From the NCBI RefSeq assembly GCF_003651185.1, contig NZ_RCDC01000004.1, positions 1,660,659-1,724,658 on the forward strand: a DNA stretch of 64,000 nt. Direction: 5' to 3'. The notes beneath the pieces were generated by a model. That model had not been told where the DNA came from, ran no database searches, and worked only from the letters and a program-made list of their open reading frames with translations. The number at the start of each line of letters is the position of its first letter. The stretch's first letter is position 1. Shown here one piece after another: positions 15,916-25,231 of this stretch. Origin of the DNA: Stenotrophomonas rhizophila. Its GTDB lineage: Bacteria; Pseudomonadota; Gammaproteobacteria; Xanthomonadales; Xanthomonadaceae. Both the position numbers and the translations under genes were made by a program.

Positions 15916-15945
15916 GTAATCGACGATTCGATTACGCCCGTAATC
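15916..15945. promoter_or_regulatory. Likely BlaI-family operator
   Basis: GTAATCGACGATTCGATTAC is a dyad with perfect 8-bp arms and a 4-nt centre (15916-15935). An extra half-site, CGTAATC, follows at 15939-15945. It lies directly upstream of the repressor gene, which fits autorepression. Confidence 0.6.
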
Positions 15946-16021
15946 AGCACCGGTGTCAACCCTTCGACGGCCGGTTCATGCAGCCGCTGCCAGCATCGGC
16001 GCATGCCCCACGGAGCCCTCG

Positions 16022-16087
16022 ATGAGACGCTACCGAACATTCGATGAAGTCTCGCGTCGCCGTCTGTTCAAACCGGAAATGCTGTAA
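16022..16087 (+). CDS. Possible 21-aa upstream ORF
   Basis: ATG with a GGAG 6 nt upstream encodes MRRYRTFDEVSRRRLFKPEM plus Leu. The TAA stop overlaps the ATG of a second 11-codon ORF (16087-16122), whose TGA overlaps the start of the next gene as ATGA. It could be a leader that couples translation. It uses several codons rare in this genome (AGA, CGA, ACA) and may be chance. Otherwise 15946-16118 shows no gene. Confidence 0.25.
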   Translation: MRRYRTFDEVSRRRLFKPEML

Positions 16088-16118
16088 TGACCCGCATGAT
16101 TTCGCAGGATAGCGCCGC

Positions 16119-18071
16119 ATGACCGAACACCTGACCGACCTGGACGCCGCCGTCGACTGGCTGCTGCAGCGGGTCGATGGCCCCCTGCGCATTGGCGCCC
16201 CACTCGCCCTGGGCAAGCCGCACCGGCTGCTCAACGCCCTGTATGCCCGTGTGGAAAACGACGCCTCGCGGCCGCTGCAGCTGTATACCGCGCTGTCACT
16301 GAACCCGCCGCGCGGCGGTGCCGGGCTGGAAGCACGCTTCATGAAGCCGTTCGCCGAGCGTCACTTCGGGGAGGACTTCCCGCGGCTGGCCTACGCCGAT
16401 GCAATGGTGCGCGACCAGCTGCCGTCGCATGTGCAGGTGGAAGAGTTCTACATGCAGTCCGGCGCATTGTTGAATTCCTCGCAGGCCCAGCGCAGCTACA
16501 CCAGCCTGAACTACACGCACGCCGCCGATGCGGTGGCGCAGCGCGCGCCGCATGCAATCGTGCAGAAAGTAGCGATGCGCGCGAATGATCGGCGCCTGTC
16601 GCTGTCGTGCAACAACGACATCACCCAGGACACACTGGATGCGATGGTCGCGCGCGGGCTGCCACGCCCGCTGATGATCGCCGAGATCGATCCGCAGCTG
16701 CCCTATCTGGCCGGCTCGGCCACGGTGGATGTGTCGTTCTTCGATCTGGTGATCACGCCCCCGGGGCCCTACCCGGCGCTGTTCGGCCTGCCACGCCAAC
16801 CGGTCAGCGATGCCGACTACGCGATTGGCCTGTACGCCAGCACGCTGGTGCGCGATGGCGGCACGCTGCAGATCGGCATCGGCACGCTGGCCGATGCGCT
16901 CAGCCATGCGCTGGTGCTGCGGCATACCGACAATGCGCGTTACCGCCAGATTCTGCAGGCGCTGGATCCCGGTCTGGCCAACCACCCGACCGTGCTGGAG
17001 TGCGGTGGCCTGGAGCCGTTCGAGATCGGTCTGTATGGCTGCAGCGAAATGCTCAACGAAGGCTTCCGCCGGCTGGTCCAGACCGGGGTGATCCGGCGCA
17101 AGGTGCATGACGATCTGGCCTTGTTGCAGCGGATCGAGAACGGCACCGCGTGGACCACCGACTACGCCACGCTCGAGGCCGAGGGCGAGTACCTGCACGG
17201 CGCGTTCTACCTGGGCTCGCCGGAGTTCTACCAGTGGCTGCGCGACCTGCCCGATGAGGAACGCAGCGCGATCGGCATGCGCCGCATCAGCGAGATCAAC
17301 CAGCTCTACGGCGGCGATGAAACGCTGGAGCGCATGCAGCGCCGCGATGCGCGCTTCTTCAACTCCTGCATGATGGCCACCGCGCTCGGCGCCGCCGTCT
17401 CCGATGCGCTGGAAGACGGCCGCGTGGTCTCCGGCGTGGGCGGCCAGTACAACTTCGTGGCGATGGCGCATGCCCTGCCCGGTGCACGCAGCGCGCTGAT
17501 CTTCCGCGCCACCCGCGAGGACAAGGGCGTCCTGCACTCCAACGTGCGCTGGAACTACGGGCACGCCACGATCCCACGGCATCTGCGCGATCTGTACATC
17601 AACGAGTACGGCATCGCCGACCTGCGCAACATGACCGACGAGGACTGCGTGATCGCCATGGCTGCGATCACCGATGCACAGTTCCAGGCCGCGTTGCTGG
17701 ACAAGGCGAAGGCCTCGAAGAAGCTGGCGACTGGTTTCACCGCGACCGGTGATGGGCAGCGCAACACGGCCGCCGCCGTCAGTGCCGCGCTGGCACCGTT
17801 CCGCCAGTCCGGCCTGCTGCCGGACTATCCGCTGGGCAGTGATTTCACCGAGGTCGAGCAGCATCTCGTCAAAGCTTTGGGCTGGCTCAAGCAGAACACC
17901 CAGACACCGATGGCCAAGCTGCGCACGGTGCTGTCAGCGGTGACGCAACCCGCCGGCGATGGCGATCAGGCCTATCTGCAGCGGATGGGGCTGGAGGCGC
18001 CGACGACGTTCGGCGAACGCATCGAGGCGCGGTTGCTGCGGCTGGGGTTGGCGCGCACTGCGGCCGGGTGA
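16119..18071 (+). CDS. Acetyl-CoA hydrolase/transferase family protein
   Basis: This 650-aa cytoplasmic protein belongs to the class I CoA-transferase family (acetyl-CoA hydrolase, 4-hydroxybutyrate CoA-transferase type). The N-terminal half contains [20 protein letters not shown]. The C-terminal half has the family pattern [14 protein letters not shown] followed by [19 protein letters not shown] and [12 protein letters not shown]. It is longer than classic family members (about 430-500 aa), and the extra length is spread over both ends. It is a single gene with an upstream AGGA, and its start overlaps a tiny ORF. The substrate is unknown, with acetate or another short acyl group possible. 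Confidence 0.85.
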   Translation: MTEHLTDLDAAVDWLLQRVDGPLRIGAPLALGKPHRLLNALYARVENDASRPLQLYTALSLNPPRGGAGLEARFMKPFAERHFGEDFPRLAYADAMVRDQLPSHVQVEEFYMQSGALLNSSQAQRSYTSLNYTHAADAVAQRAPHAIVQKVAMRANDRRLSLSCNNDITQDTLDAMVARGLPRPLMIAEIDPQLPYLAGSATVDVSFFDLVITPPGPYPALFGLPRQPVSDADYAIGLYASTLVRDGGTLQIGIGTLADALSHALVLRHTDNARYRQILQALDPGLANHPTVLECGGLEPFEIGLYGCSEMLNEGFRRLVQTGVIRRKVHDDLALLQRIENGTAWTTDYATLEAEGEYLHGAFYLGSPEFYQWLRDLPDEERSAIGMRRISEINQLYGGDETLERMQRRDARFFNSCMMATALGAAVSDALEDGRVVSGVGGQYNFVAMAHALPGARSALIFRATREDKGVLHSNVRWNYGHATIPRHLRDLYINEYGIADLRNMTDEDCVIAMAAITDAQFQAALLDKAKASKKLATGFTATGDGQRNTAAAVSAALAPFRQSGLLPDYPLGSDFTEVEQHLVKALGWLKQNTQTPMAKLRTVLSAVTQPAGDGDQAYLQRMGLEAPTTFGERIEARLLRLGLARTAAG

Positions 18072-18074
18072 TGT

Positions 18075-18101
18075 GTAGATCCACGCCATGCGTGGATCTA
18101 C
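18075..18101. repeat. GTAG-type palindromic element (perfect)
   Basis: A perfect 12-bp stem begins with GTAG (GTAGATCCACGC / GCGTGGATCTAC) around a 3-nt CAT loop, 4 bp after the stop codon of the preceding gene. It has the same GTAG head and CCACGC-CAT-GCGTGG core as the element at 45335. Confidence 0.75.
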
Positions 18102-18138
18102 CCTCGATCAAGGAGGGCGTGGTGTTTGCCCTTCAACA

Positions 18139-18172
18139 CGCGAAAGGCCGGGGAGATCCCCGGCCTTTCGCG
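18139..18172. terminator. Bidirectional terminator, 15-bp stem
   Basis: A perfect stem, CGCGAAAGGCCGGGG / CCCCGGCCTTTCGCG, with a 4-nt AGAT loop lies between the convergent CoA-transferase family gene and tkt. It has GAAAGG/CCTTTC ends instead of a long U-tract. Confidence 0.75.
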
Positions 18173-18204
18173 TTGCAGCTACCGGGCAGCGCCCGGCGCC
18201 ACCA

Positions 18205-20214
18205 TCAGTTCGCCAGCTGCGCCTTGGCCGCAGCCACGACGTGCTCGGCGGTGATGCCGAAGTGCTTGTACAGCGCCTCCGCCGGGGCCGACGCACCGAA
18301 GGTGTCGATACCCACCACCGCACCGTCCAGGCCCACGTACTGGCGCCAGAAGCCGGTGACACCGGCTTCCACGGCCACGCGGTTGCGCACGGCGTTGGGC
18401 AGCACCGACTCACGGTACGCCGCGTCCTGACGCTCGAAGACATCGGTCGACGGCATCGACACCACGCGGGTCTTGATGCCGGCGGCATCCAGTTCCGCCT
18501 TGGCGGTCACGGCCAGGCCCACTTCCGAACCGGTGCCGATCAGGATCACGTCCGGCACGCCACCTTCCGCATCGGCCAGCACATACCCACCGCGCGCGAT
18601 CTGGGCGACCTGCTCGGTGCTGCGCGGCTGGTGCGGCAGGTTCTGGCGGCTGAACACCAGGCAGCTCGGGCCGTCCTTGCGGGTGATCGCGGCCTTCCAG
18701 CTGACCGCCGATTCGACCGCATCGCACGGGCGCCACACATCGTTGTTCGGGATATAGCGCAGCGAGGCCAGATGCTCCACCGGCTGGTGGGTCGGGCCGT
18801 CTTCGCCGAGGCCGATCGAATCGTGCGTGTACACGTGGATCGCGTGGGCCGGGATCAGCGCGCTCATGCGCACGCCGTTGCGGGCGTAATCGCTGAACAC
18901 CAGGAAGGTGGCGTCGAACGGAATGAACCCGCCATGCAGGGCCAGGCCGTTGGCGATCGCGGTCATGCCGAACTCGCGCACGCCGTAGTACACGTAGTTG
19001 GCGTTCGGGTCATCGGTGGCGACCGACTTGCTGGCCTTCCACAGGGTCAGGTTGGAGTGCGCCAGATCGGCCGAACCGCCCACCAGTTCCGGCAGCAGCG
19101 GCGCGAACGCTTCGATCGCCAGCTGCGAGGCCTTGCGCGAGGCGATGGTCTGGCCATCGGCCTGGACCTGGGCGATGTAGGCATCGGCCTTGGCGATGAA
19201 ATCGGCCGGCAGCTCGCCGTGCGAACGACGGATCAGCTCATCGGCTTCGGCCGGGAACTGCGCGGCGTACTTGTCGAACTGCTGTTCCCACTCGGCCTGG
19301 CGCAGGGTGCCGGTACCGCCGGCACGCCAGCCGGCGTAGATTTCTTCCGGAATCTCGAACGGGCCGTACGGCCAGCCCAGCTGCTTGCGGGTCGCTTCCA
19401 GCTCATCCTTGCCCAGCGGGGCGCCGTGGCTGGATTCCTTGCCGGCCTTGTTCGGTGAACCGAAGCCGATGGTGGTGCGGCAGCAGATCAGGGTCGGCTT
19501 GTCGAACTGCGACAGCGCGCTGTCGATGGCGGCCTTGATGCTGTCCGGATCGTGGCCATCGACGCCGCGCACCACGTTCCAGCCATAGGCTTCGAAACGC
19601 TCGGGGGTGTTGTCGGTGAACCAGCCATCGGTGTTGCCGTCGATGGAGATGTGGTTGTCGTCCCAGAAGCAGACCAGCTTGGACAGGCCCCAGGTGCCGG
19701 CCAGCGAGGCGACTTCATGCGAGATGCCTTCCATCAGGCAGCCATCGCCCAGGAACACCCAGGTGCGGTGGTCGACGATCTCGTGTTCCGGGCGGTTGTA
19801 GCGCTGTGCCAGCAGCTTCTCGGCCAGGGCGAAGCCCACGGCGTTGGCCAGACCCTGACCCAGCGGACCGGTGGTCGTCTCCACGCCGGGGGTTTCATGG
19901 TGCTCCGGGTGGCCGGCGGTCTTGCTGCCCAGCTGGCGGAACTGCTTGAGCTGCTCGATCGGCAGGTCGTAGCCGCTCAGGTGCAGCAGCGCGTACTGCA
20001 GCATCGAGCCGTGGCCGTTGGACAGCACGAAGCGGTCGCGGTTGAACCACTTGGGATTCTTCGGGTTGTGACGGAGATAGTCGTTCCAGAGCACTTCGGC
20101 GATGTCGGCCATGCCCATCGGCATGCCGGGATGACCGGACTTGGCGGTTTCGACCGCATCAGCGGCAAGGAAGCGGATGGCATTGGCCAACTGGCGGCGG
20201 GTAGGCTGCGTCAT
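18205..20214 (-). CDS. tkt: Transketolase
   Basis: This thiamine-diphosphate enzyme transfers two-carbon units between sugar phosphates in the non-oxidative pentose phosphate pathway. The 669-aa protein starts [20 protein letters not shown] and includes the [18 protein letters not shown] motif. It has the ThDP-binding [21 protein letters not shown] loop (Pyr/PP arrangement typical of transketolase), the [16 protein letters not shown] motif and the C-terminal regulatory domain. The upstream open reading to 20427 adds 71 residues of non-coding leader, so I chose the ATG at 20212-20214. It follows the symporter gene on the same strand but is separated from it by a terminator. Confidence 0.96.
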   Translation of the reverse strand: MTQPTRRQLANAIRFLAADAVETAKSGHPGMPMGMADIAEVLWNDYLRHNPKNPKWFNRDRFVLSNGHGSMLQYALLHLSGYDLPIEQLKQFRQLGSKTAGHPEHHETPGVETTTGPLGQGLANAVGFALAEKLLAQRYNRPEHEIVDHRTWVFLGDGCLMEGISHEVASLAGTWGLSKLVCFWDDNHISIDGNTDGWFTDNTPERFEAYGWNVVRGVDGHDPDSIKAAIDSALSQFDKPTLICCRTTIGFGSPNKAGKESSHGAPLGKDELEATRKQLGWPYGPFEIPEEIYAGWRAGGTGTLRQAEWEQQFDKYAAQFPAEADELIRRSHGELPADFIAKADAYIAQVQADGQTIASRKASQLAIEAFAPLLPELVGGSADLAHSNLTLWKASKSVATDDPNANYVYYGVREFGMTAIANGLALHGGFIPFDATFLVFSDYARNGVRMSALIPAHAIHVYTHDSIGLGEDGPTHQPVEHLASLRYIPNNDVWRPCDAVESAVSWKAAITRKDGPSCLVFSRQNLPHQPRSTEQVAQIARGGYVLADAEGGVPDVILIGTGSEVGLAVTAKAELDAAGIKTRVVSMPSTDVFERQDAAYRESVLPNAVRNRVAVEAGVTGFWRQYVGLDGAVVGIDTFGASAPAEALYKHFGITAEHVVAAAKAQLAN

Positions 20215-20317
20215 GGTTCTGTCGGAGTCGGGAGGCTCCCGCGGAGCTGCGGGCAGCCCATTGTCCCACAGGTGATCGGCGGGGTCAGGCCGGAGACAGG
20301 CCAGGCCCTTAACGACA

Positions 20318-20340
20318 ACGCCCCGCACAAGGCGGGGCGT
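20318..20340 (-). terminator. Intrinsic terminator of the symporter gene
   Basis: A 9-bp perfect stem (ACGCCCCGC / GCGGGGCGT) with an ACAAG loop lies 26 bp downstream of the symporter stop. Moderate T content follows on the minus strand. Confidence 0.7.
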
Positions 20341-20365
20341 CGGGAACCTGCAGGCCTGCGCGGGC

Positions 20366-21715
20366 TTAGTCGCGCGGGGCGGGTGCCGGGGCCGGGGCCG
20401 GGGCCACCGCGGCCACGACCGGACCATCGTCCACCTCGCCCTTGGCCACCAGGGTGGTCAGGGCCAGATCGCCGGTGACGTTCAGCGCGGTACGGCACAT
20501 GTCCAGGAAGTGGTTCACGCCCAGGATCAGGCCGATGCCCAGCGGGTTCACGCCGACCATGGCGCAGATCATCGCCACCACCGGCAGCGAGCCGGAGGGC
20601 ACGCCGGCGGTGCCGATGCCGCCCAGGATGCAGACGGCCATGACCATGAACTGCTGGCCGATGCTCAGGTCCACGCCGAAGAACTGCGCCAGGAAGATGA
20701 CCGTCACGCCCTCGAACAGTGCGGTGCCGTTCTGGTTGGCGGTGGCGCCCACGGTCAGCACGAAGCGCGAGACCTTCTGCGGCAGGCCCATCTGGTCGGC
20801 CACGCGCAGCGCGGTCGGCAGGGTGGCGTTGCTGGAGGCGGTGGAGAAGGCCATCACGGTGGCCTCCTGGGTGTCGCGGAAGAACGCCAGCGGCGAGCGC
20901 CCGGAGAGCCACACGGCCACGCCGTAGGTCACCACCATGTGCAGGCCCAGCGCCAGCACCACCACGCCCACGTAGGCGCCCAGGCGGATGATCAGCTCGA
21001 AGCCGAACAGGGCGGCCAGGTTGAACATGAAGCAGGCCACCGCGTACGGGGCCAGGCGGATGACCAGATTGATCAGCGTCATCGAGACTTCGAAGATGCC
21101 TTCGATGGCACGACGCAGCGGGGCCACCTTCTCTTCAGGCGAAAGCACCATGCCGATGCCGAACATCAGCGCGAAGAACATCAGCGACAGGATCGCGCTG
21201 TTGCTGGACGCCGCCTCGACCACGTTGCCCGGCACGATCGACAGCAGCATGTCCATGCCCTTCGGCGTGCCATGGATACCGGCGACGATTTCCTTGCTGC
21301 GTTCGGCGTTCTCGGCCAGCATCTGCGCGGCCACGACCGGGTCCACGCCCACGCCGGGCTTGAGCACGTTGACCAGCACCAGGCCGATGCCCACGGCGAT
21401 GCCGGACAGCACGATGGTGTACGCCAGCGTCTTCCAGCCGATGCGGCCAAGGGCGCGGATGTCGCCCATCTCCGACACGCCCATGATCAGCGCCGAGAAG
21501 ATCAGCGGCACGATCAGCATGAAGATCAGATTGAGGAACAGGCCCGAGGCCGGGGTGGTGATGTAATCCATCACCCACTTGGCACCGGTATGCAGGCCGT
21601 CGATGCTGCCACCGAGGGCATGGACGGTCAGCCCGAGGACCAGGCCGATGATGAAGCCAATGCCCATTTTCCAGTGCAAAGGCAGTTTCTGCCGGGTCGT
21701 TGCGGCCTCAGTCAT
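20366..21715 (-). CDS. Dicarboxylate/amino acid:cation symporter (DAACS family)
   Basis: This inner-membrane secondary transporter takes up dicarboxylates or acidic amino acids with Na+ or H+. The 449-aa protein has eight membrane helices with two re-entrant hairpins. The family signatures are the serine-rich [15 protein letters not shown] (hairpin 1) and [15 protein letters not shown] in the position of the usual GATxNMDG motif. The Gln and Asn in this second motif differ from the common Met-Asp pair, which may alter ion or substrate choice. The C-terminus ends in an Ala-Pro repeat encoded by tandem GGGGCC units (20388-20405). It is a single-gene unit with its own terminator. Confidence 0.9.
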   Translation of the reverse strand: MTEAATTRQKLPLHWKMGIGFIIGLVLGLTVHALGGSIDGLHTGAKWVMDYITTPASGLFLNLIFMLIVPLIFSALIMGVSEMGDIRALGRIGWKTLAYTIVLSGIAVGIGLVLVNVLKPGVGVDPVVAAQMLAENAERSKEIVAGIHGTPKGMDMLLSIVPGNVVEAASSNSAILSLMFFALMFGIGMVLSPEEKVAPLRRAIEGIFEVSMTLINLVIRLAPYAVACFMFNLAALFGFELIIRLGAYVGVVVLALGLHMVVTYGVAVWLSGRSPLAFFRDTQEATVMAFSTASSNATLPTALRVADQMGLPQKVSRFVLTVGATANQNGTALFEGVTVIFLAQFFGVDLSIGQQFMVMAVCILGGIGTAGVPSGSLPVVAMICAMVGVNPLGIGLILGVNHFLDMCRTALNVTGDLALTTLVAKGEVDDGPVVAAVAPAPAPAPAPRD

Positions 21716-21782
21716 GGAGCGGCGTTCCTCGAAAAAATGAAATCAGCTTAGCAAAGCCGGCCGCCCTGACCGACACGCCTTT

Positions 21783-23486
21783 TTATGAATGCGCGGATGG
21801 GTACAACGGCGCGAGGCCATTGTTCTGCGTGCCCGCACGGGCCCGCCAGTGCGGTCCGTCATGAAAGGCGCGCCGCAGCGCCTGCCTTGCCTGGCCCACA
21901 TCACCGCCCTGCCCGCCCCAGCGGACCGCCTGCATCTGGATCAACGTCTCGCGCTGTTGTGCGTTGTCGAGGCGCTCCAGCACCTGCTCGAAGGTCTGCA
22001 CACCGCCCATGCCAGCCAGCACGGCGATGATCTCGTCCAGGCCGCCGGCTTCCATCGCCCGGCGCAGGTCGGCACGGGTGTACGGGCTTCCGGACGAAGC
22101 GACGGGCACGCCCGCTTCGGCATCGCGCACGGCGACACGACGACCGCGACGGCGCCAGCCCCAGAGCAGGGTCAGCAGCCACAGCACGGCCAGGCCCGCC
22201 GACAGTGCGATCCAGCCCCACGGCCGCGGTGCGCCCTGCGCCGGCGCCAGCTGCAGATCGGTGGAGGCCGCCGCCGGTTCGCCCGGCAGCGCCGAGGTGG
22301 TGTCCACCGGCAGCGCCGGCGCGGTACTGCCGGCCACACCGGCGGCGATGTCCAGCTGCAGGTCCGGCAGGCTGGCATTGCGCGGCTGCCCGGCCGCCAC
22401 ATCCCACCACGCCATGCGCAGCCCCGGCACGGTCAGCGGCCCGGCCTGACGCGGCACGATCGCAAACCGCCGGGTCAGCTTGAGCTGCGGGGTGGTGCCG
22501 TTGAAGGTTTCATCGAACTGCGGCGGCTCGGCAAACACCTGCGCGCCGGGGCCGACATCGGGCACGGGCAGTTCAGGGAACTGCGCCTTGGTCGCGCCCT
22601 CGGCCACGGCCTCCACCACGATCGTGGCCGCCTCACCGGCACGGCCGGTGGTGGGCGCTGCGGTGTAGCGCAGGCGCAGCCCGTGCAGCGGCAGCCACGG
22701 TTGCGGTGCAGAGGCGGGTTGCGCCTGGACCTGCAGCGTGCGCTCGGCCGATGCGGCACGCAGGCGGCCATCGCCGCCGAACATGTCATTGAAGAAGCCG
22801 CCCGCGCTGCGCCCGTTGAACTGTGCCGCCGGCAGCACCAGCGGCCCGCTGCGCTCGGGAATCAGCAGGAAGCGCCGTTCCACCACGTTGTAGCGGCGCC
22901 CATTGACCTCGCGCACCAGGGTGCGGTCATCGCCCACCCGCTGCAGCGAGGCGCCGGCCGGTGTATCGAGCACCAGTTCGCCACTGAGCAGTTGCGCGGC
23001 GTAGAACAGGCGCACCACCACGCCGACACTCTGCTGCACATAGGGCGTGGGATCGTCGACCTCGGTTTCGAGGAAGGCCGCAGCATCACCACTGGCCGCC
23101 GCGGGCGCGGACGCGCTGCTGGCGCCGACCTGCAGGGTCAGCGGCTGGGTGCGGCCGCTGCCCACCTGCAGGGCAGGTATCTGCAGGGTGCCGGTGCGCT
23201 TCGGGCTGAGCGCGACGGCATACAGCGCGCGCGCGGTCATCGCGCCATTGCTCCACTGCACCTGGCGGCTGCTGGTCTGGCTGCTGAGATCGAAGTCGGT
23301 CCGCAGCGGGCCATAATCCGGCGCGCCGCCGCCCGCATCGGATTCGATGTTGAGGGTGACGGTATCGCTGTCGGTGATCTGCTCGCGGTCGAGCCAGGCG
23401 CGGGTCTGCGCGTGCGCGGCCATGCTCGCGCACAGCAGCAGGGCAAGCCCGGCGCGCAACCAGCGCTGTATCGTGGAATGTGTCAT
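21783..23486 (-). CDS. batD: BatD-like (oxygen tolerance) membrane protein
   Basis: The 567-aa protein has a signal peptide (cleaved near AHA at residue 25) and Ig-like beta domains (RAWLDREQITDSDTVTLNIE is the typical BatD start). It ends with a membrane helix (about 435-455) and a basic cytoplasmic tail. It is the last gene of the moxR-DUF58-DUF4381-batA-batBC-batD operon, and its start overlaps the batBC stop by 4 bp. In the Bat systems of other bacteria these proteins are thought to form an envelope complex linked to stress tolerance. Its molecular role is not known. Confidence 0.85.
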   Translation of the reverse strand: MTHSTIQRWLRAGLALLLCASMAAHAQTRAWLDREQITDSDTVTLNIESDAGGGAPDYGPLRTDFDLSSQTSSRQVQWSNGAMTARALYAVALSPKRTGTLQIPALQVGSGRTQPLTLQVGASSASAPAAASGDAAAFLETEVDDPTPYVQQSVGVVVRLFYAAQLLSGELVLDTPAGASLQRVGDDRTLVREVNGRRYNVVERRFLLIPERSGPLVLPAAQFNGRSAGGFFNDMFGGDGRLRAASAERTLQVQAQPASAPQPWLPLHGLRLRYTAAPTTGRAGEAATIVVEAVAEGATKAQFPELPVPDVGPGAQVFAEPPQFDETFNGTTPQLKLTRRFAIVPRQAGPLTVPGLRMAWWDVAAGQPRNASLPDLQLDIAAGVAGSTAPALPVDTTSALPGEPAAASTDLQLAPAQGAPRPWGWIALSAGLAVLWLLTLLWGWRRRGRRVAVRDAEAGVPVASSGSPYTRADLRRAMEAGGLDEIIAVLAGMGGVQTFEQVLERLDNAQQRETLIQMQAVRWGGQGGDVGQARQALRRAFHDGPHWRARAGTQNNGLAPLYPSAHS

Positions 23487-25231
23487 CGCCCTTCCCGTTT
23501 CCTGCGTTCGTTTTCCAGCTGGAACTTGGCCCGCAGCAGGCTGCCGGGGTCATCCGGTACCCGCCGCATCCAGGCCTCGACCGCCTGCTGCTGCTCGCGC
23601 TGCTGCGGGGTGCCGCTGACCTGGCCCTGCGCCTTGTCGTTGCCGTCGTTCTGCCCCTGGCGCTGCATCGCCTGCTGCATGCGCTCGCGCTGGGCCGCGT
23701 CAGCCTCGGCCTGCGCCTGGCTGTCGGCGGCCTGCGGCGACTTGCCGCCCTTGGGTTGGCCATCCTTTGCATCAGCGGATGTGGGCGACGGTGACTGCCC
23801 CTGTTCGCCCTTGTCCTGCGGCGGCGACGCATCCCCATCCTTGCCTTGACCCGGGTTCTTGCTGGGATCGGGCTGGTCGGAGGGCGGCTTTTTTCCGTCC
23901 TTCTGATCGTTGTTCTGGTCGTTGTTCTGTGGCGGCCTGCGCTTGCGGGCGGCATCGACGGCGGCGCGGTTGGCGACCGCATCGGCCATGCCCGGATGCT
24001 GTTTCAGCGCACGGTCGTAGGCCTCGATGGCGGCATCGTACTGGCCCTGTTTCGCCAGCGCGTTGCCTAGGTTGTACCAGCCGGCATCGGTATCGATGCC
24101 CTCGAACTGCTGCTGCGCCGCCTTGAAGTCGCCCTTGCGGTAGGCATCCACGCCGGTGGACAGGCGTTGCTGATCGATCTGGTCGGCGCGTTGCCACCAC
24201 GTTCCCTCGGCGGCGTGGGCCGTCGTCGGCAGCGCCATCGGCAGCGCCGCCATCATCGCCAGCACCGCCAACGCGCCGCGCCGCCGGAAGGCGAACAGGG
24301 CCAGCAGCATCAGCGGTGGCAACAGCCAGAACCCTTCATCGCGCCACGTGCGGCCCTGCCCTTCGCGACTGTCATCGGCACTGACCCGCGGGGTCAATAC
24401 GTCGAGCGCCGCGAGATCCTTGTCATCGGAGGCGATACGCGCATAGCGGCCGCCGCCACGGCTGGCGACACCCCGCAGCGTGCCCTCCTCCAAGCGCGCC
24501 GGCACGATCTGACCCTCGCCGTTGCGGTAGGCCGCGCCCTGCGGCGTACCCAGCCCGAGCACGGAGACCACGAAGCCCTGCGCGCGTGCCGAGGCAGCGG
24601 CCTGTTCGGCATCCGCATCGGCGCGATCGGTCAGCAGGAGTATGTCGCCACCGCGTGCGCCGGATTGCTGCAGCAGCTTCACCGCCGTCTCCAGCGCACG
24701 GTCGGCACGCTGGCCATCGCGCGGCATCACCTCCGGTGCCAGCGCATCCAGATACAGCGCGACATTGGCCATGTCGTCGGTCAGCGGGGCCACGGTATAC
24801 GCGTCGTCGGCGTACACAAGCAGCGCGACTTCGCCGCCCTGGCGCTCGCGCAGCAGCGTGGCCAGCTTGGCGCGCGCCTGCAGCAGACGCGACGGTGGCA
24901 GATCGGTCGCGGTCACCCGCGAAGAGAGATCCAGCGCGACCACCAGCGGCGACGGCGTCTGCCACAGCGGCTGCGCGATCTGTCGCCACGAAGGACCGGC
25001 CAGCGCCACGATGGCGATCGCCGTGCCGAGCAACAGCAGGATCAACCCGCCCCAGGCGCGACGGTCGCGGCCGACCAGGAGATGGCGCAGCAGGTGCGCA
25101 TCCACCGTCTGGCGCCAGACATTGGCGCGATGGCGACGCAGCCACCAGATCGCCACCAGCAGCGGCAGCACGAGCAGCGCCCACAAGGCATCGGGGCGGA
25201 CAAAATGCAGGGCGTTCCAGCTCGCGCTCAT
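23483..25231 (-). CDS. batB: BatB-BatC fusion: VWA domain plus TPR membrane protein
   Basis: The 582-aa protein joins two proteins that are separate in some genomes. The N-terminal part (about 1-330) has two membrane helices, a von Willebrand A domain and another helix. The C-terminal part (about 350-582) has TPR repeats (GWYNLGNALAKQGQYDAAIEAY) followed by a Gln/Asn/Lys/Pro-rich low-complexity tail. The MIDAS metal motif reads DLSSR instead of DxSxS, so the third ligand position is Arg and metal binding may be weak or lost. The start ATG (25229-25231) overlaps the batA stop as ATGA. A reading from 25255 adds eight residues. Confidence 0.87.
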   Translation of the reverse strand: MSASWNALHFVRPDALWALLVLPLLVAIWWLRRHRANVWRQTVDAHLLRHLLVGRDRRAWGGLILLLLGTAIAIVALAGPSWRQIAQPLWQTPSPLVVALDLSSRVTATDLPPSRLLQARAKLATLLRERQGGEVALLVYADDAYTVAPLTDDMANVALYLDALAPEVMPRDGQRADRALETAVKLLQQSGARGGDILLLTDRADADAEQAAASARAQGFVVSVLGLGTPQGAAYRNGEGQIVPARLEEGTLRGVASRGGGRYARIASDDKDLAALDVLTPRVSADDSREGQGRTWRDEGFWLLPPLMLLALFAFRRRGALAVLAMMAALPMALPTTAHAAEGTWWQRADQIDQQRLSTGVDAYRKGDFKAAQQQFEGIDTDAGWYNLGNALAKQGQYDAAIEAYDRALKQHPGMADAVANRAAVDAARKRRPPQNNDQNNDQKDGKKPPSDQPDPSKNPGQGKDGDASPPQDKGEQGQSPSPTSADAKDGQPKGGKSPQAADSQAQAEADAAQRERMQQAMQRQGQNDGNDKAQGQVSGTPQQREQQQAVEAWMRRVPDDPGSLLRAKFQLENERRKREGR

